Shown: positions 63,504-64,000 of the stretch, one piece after another
Numbering within the stretch: position 1 is the stretch's first letter
Layout: every line of letters starts with the position of its first letter
Source: Agrobacterium tumefaciens
Lineage (GTDB): Bacteria > Pseudomonadota > Alphaproteobacteria > Rhizobiales > Rhizobiaceae
Reading direction: 5' to 3'
DNA: 64,000 nt
Assembly (NCBI RefSeq): GCF_000834635.1
Contig: NZ_JXQV01000005.1
Coordinates: forward strand, 124,001 to 188,000
Made by a program: the position numbers and the translations under genes
The notes under the pieces: generated by a model
The model's database searches: none
What the model was told of the DNA's origin: nothing
Seen by the model: the letters and a program-made list of their open reading frames with translations, nothing else

Positions 63504-64000
63504 TCAGATGTCGAAGAAGACCGTTTCGCGTTCACCCTGAAGATGGATGTCGAACCGGTATACGTTCCCCTCCTCTTTCCTGGCAATTAATGTTGCAAGG
63601 CGCGACTTATGTTCAACGCGGGCAAGAACAGGATCTGCAGCATTCGCATCCACCTCTTCAGGGAAGTACATGCGCGTGTGCAGTCCGATATTGATACCAC
63701 GTGCAACGATCCAGAATGTGATATGCGGTGCCATGGGGCGACCATCGTTAAAAGGCACCTTGCCAGGCTTGATGGTTTCAAACGTAAACTCACCCGTGTC
63801 CATATCTCCGGGCGAACGACCCCAGCCTGTAAAATTCGGGTCTGCCGTGCCGCGTGTTTCGCTTGGACTGTTGTAAAGCCCCGCGGCATCGGCCTGCCAG
63901 ATCTCGATCAGGGCATCTTTGAGCGCATTGCCGCCGCCATCATAGACGGTGCCACGGATGGTGATGCGCTCCCCTTTGGCACGGTCGTTATAAAGCGCGC
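63504..64000 (-). CDS. pcaG: Protocatechuate 3,4-dioxygenase alpha subunit PcaG, partial
   Basis: The frame runs off the right edge; the 164 visible residues cover the C-terminal part. Diagnostic segments are ERITIRGTVYDGGGNALKDA, LIEIWQADAAGLYN, FTGWGRS and RPMAPHITFWIVARGINIGL. The alpha subunit pairs with PcaH, which holds the iron. The enzyme opens protocatechuate to 3-carboxymuconate, which PcaB uses next. The order pcaG-pcaB agrees with the agrobacterial pcaDCHGB operon; pcaH should lie just beyond the window. Confidence 0.95.
   Translation of the reverse strand, partial: ALYNDRAKGERITIRGTVYDGGGNALKDALIEIWQADAAGLYNSPSETRGTADPNFTGWGRSPGDMDTGEFTFETIKPGKVPFNDGRPMAPHITFWIVARGINIGLHTRMYFPEEVDANAADPVLARVEHKSRLATLIARKEEGNVYRFDIHLQGERETVFFDI

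Overview
The window is a gene-dense stretch (about 55-58 percent GC by eye, short intergenic gaps, many 1-11 bp gene overlaps) from an alphaproteobacterium of the family Rhizobiaceae, most like Agrobacterium/Rhizobium. The strongest indicators are an exoY-exoF-exoQ succinoglycan cluster, a pruR-dcpA pterin-responsive c-di-GMP pair, pcaG-pcaB in the agrobacterial pca order, an imuA-imuB-dnaE2 cassette behind a GTTC-N7-GTTC SOS box, and an argJ/secA core segment. No tRNA, rRNA, CRISPR array, insertion sequence or phage gene was recognised. Both ends cut through genes: a chemoreceptor on the left and pcaG on the right.

Layout. 1-4.8 kb: the N-terminal two thirds of a methyl-accepting chemotaxis protein, then a type I secretion pair (HlyD-type adaptor and ABC exporter), all on the minus strand. 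4.9-9.4 kb: a FadR-type GntR regulator and a peptide-type ABC transporter (two permeases, two ATPases) with no binding protein. 9.45-12.7 kb: an FkbM methyltransferase, then the dual GGDEF/EAL protein DcpA preceded by its periplasmic pterin-binding partner PruR. 13-16.3 kb: catalase-peroxidase katG divergent from oxyR. 16.4-21.3 kb: a TetR repressor and an RND efflux pump lacking an outer-membrane channel gene. 21.4-30.8 kb: core housekeeping genes (mutT, an acetyltransferase, argJ, a parvulin, secA, a DMT-family transporter, a CelD-like acetyltransferase). 30.8-31.4 kb: a secreted protein built of 14-residue Gly/Asn repeats.

31.8-37.9 kb: a second peptide-type ABC operon, complete with a Tat-like binding protein and ending in a class V aminotransferase. 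38.4-43.8 kb: a canonical dppABCDF operon on the minus strand. 44.1-51.7 kb: a sugar-acid dehydratase of the IlvD/Edd family divergent from a YtfQRT/YjfF-type sugar ABC transporter that ends with a GntR regulator; the shared intergenic region carries several inverted repeats. 51.8-57.2 kb: the imuA-imuB-dnaE2 mutasome. 57.4-60.7 kb: exoY-exoF-exoQ. 61.4-64 kb: a PfpI/DJ-1 family stress protein, a small unknown protein, pcaB and the partial pcaG.

How it fits together. Most of the window serves nutrient capture (three peptide-type ABC systems, one sugar system, aromatic-acid catabolism), surface behaviour (c-di-GMP control, succinoglycan, type I export, chemotaxis) and stress survival (KatG/OxyR, efflux, SOS mutagenesis, PfpI). 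This is typical of a soil or plant-associated bacterium. The parts most worth a closer look are the in-frame pruR/dcpA junction with its TTG start, the Gly/Asn-repeat secreted protein, the transporter-aminotransferase operon of unknown substrate, and the operator cluster at 46.07-46.18 kb. All functional calls come from reading motifs and recalled family features; no database search was run.
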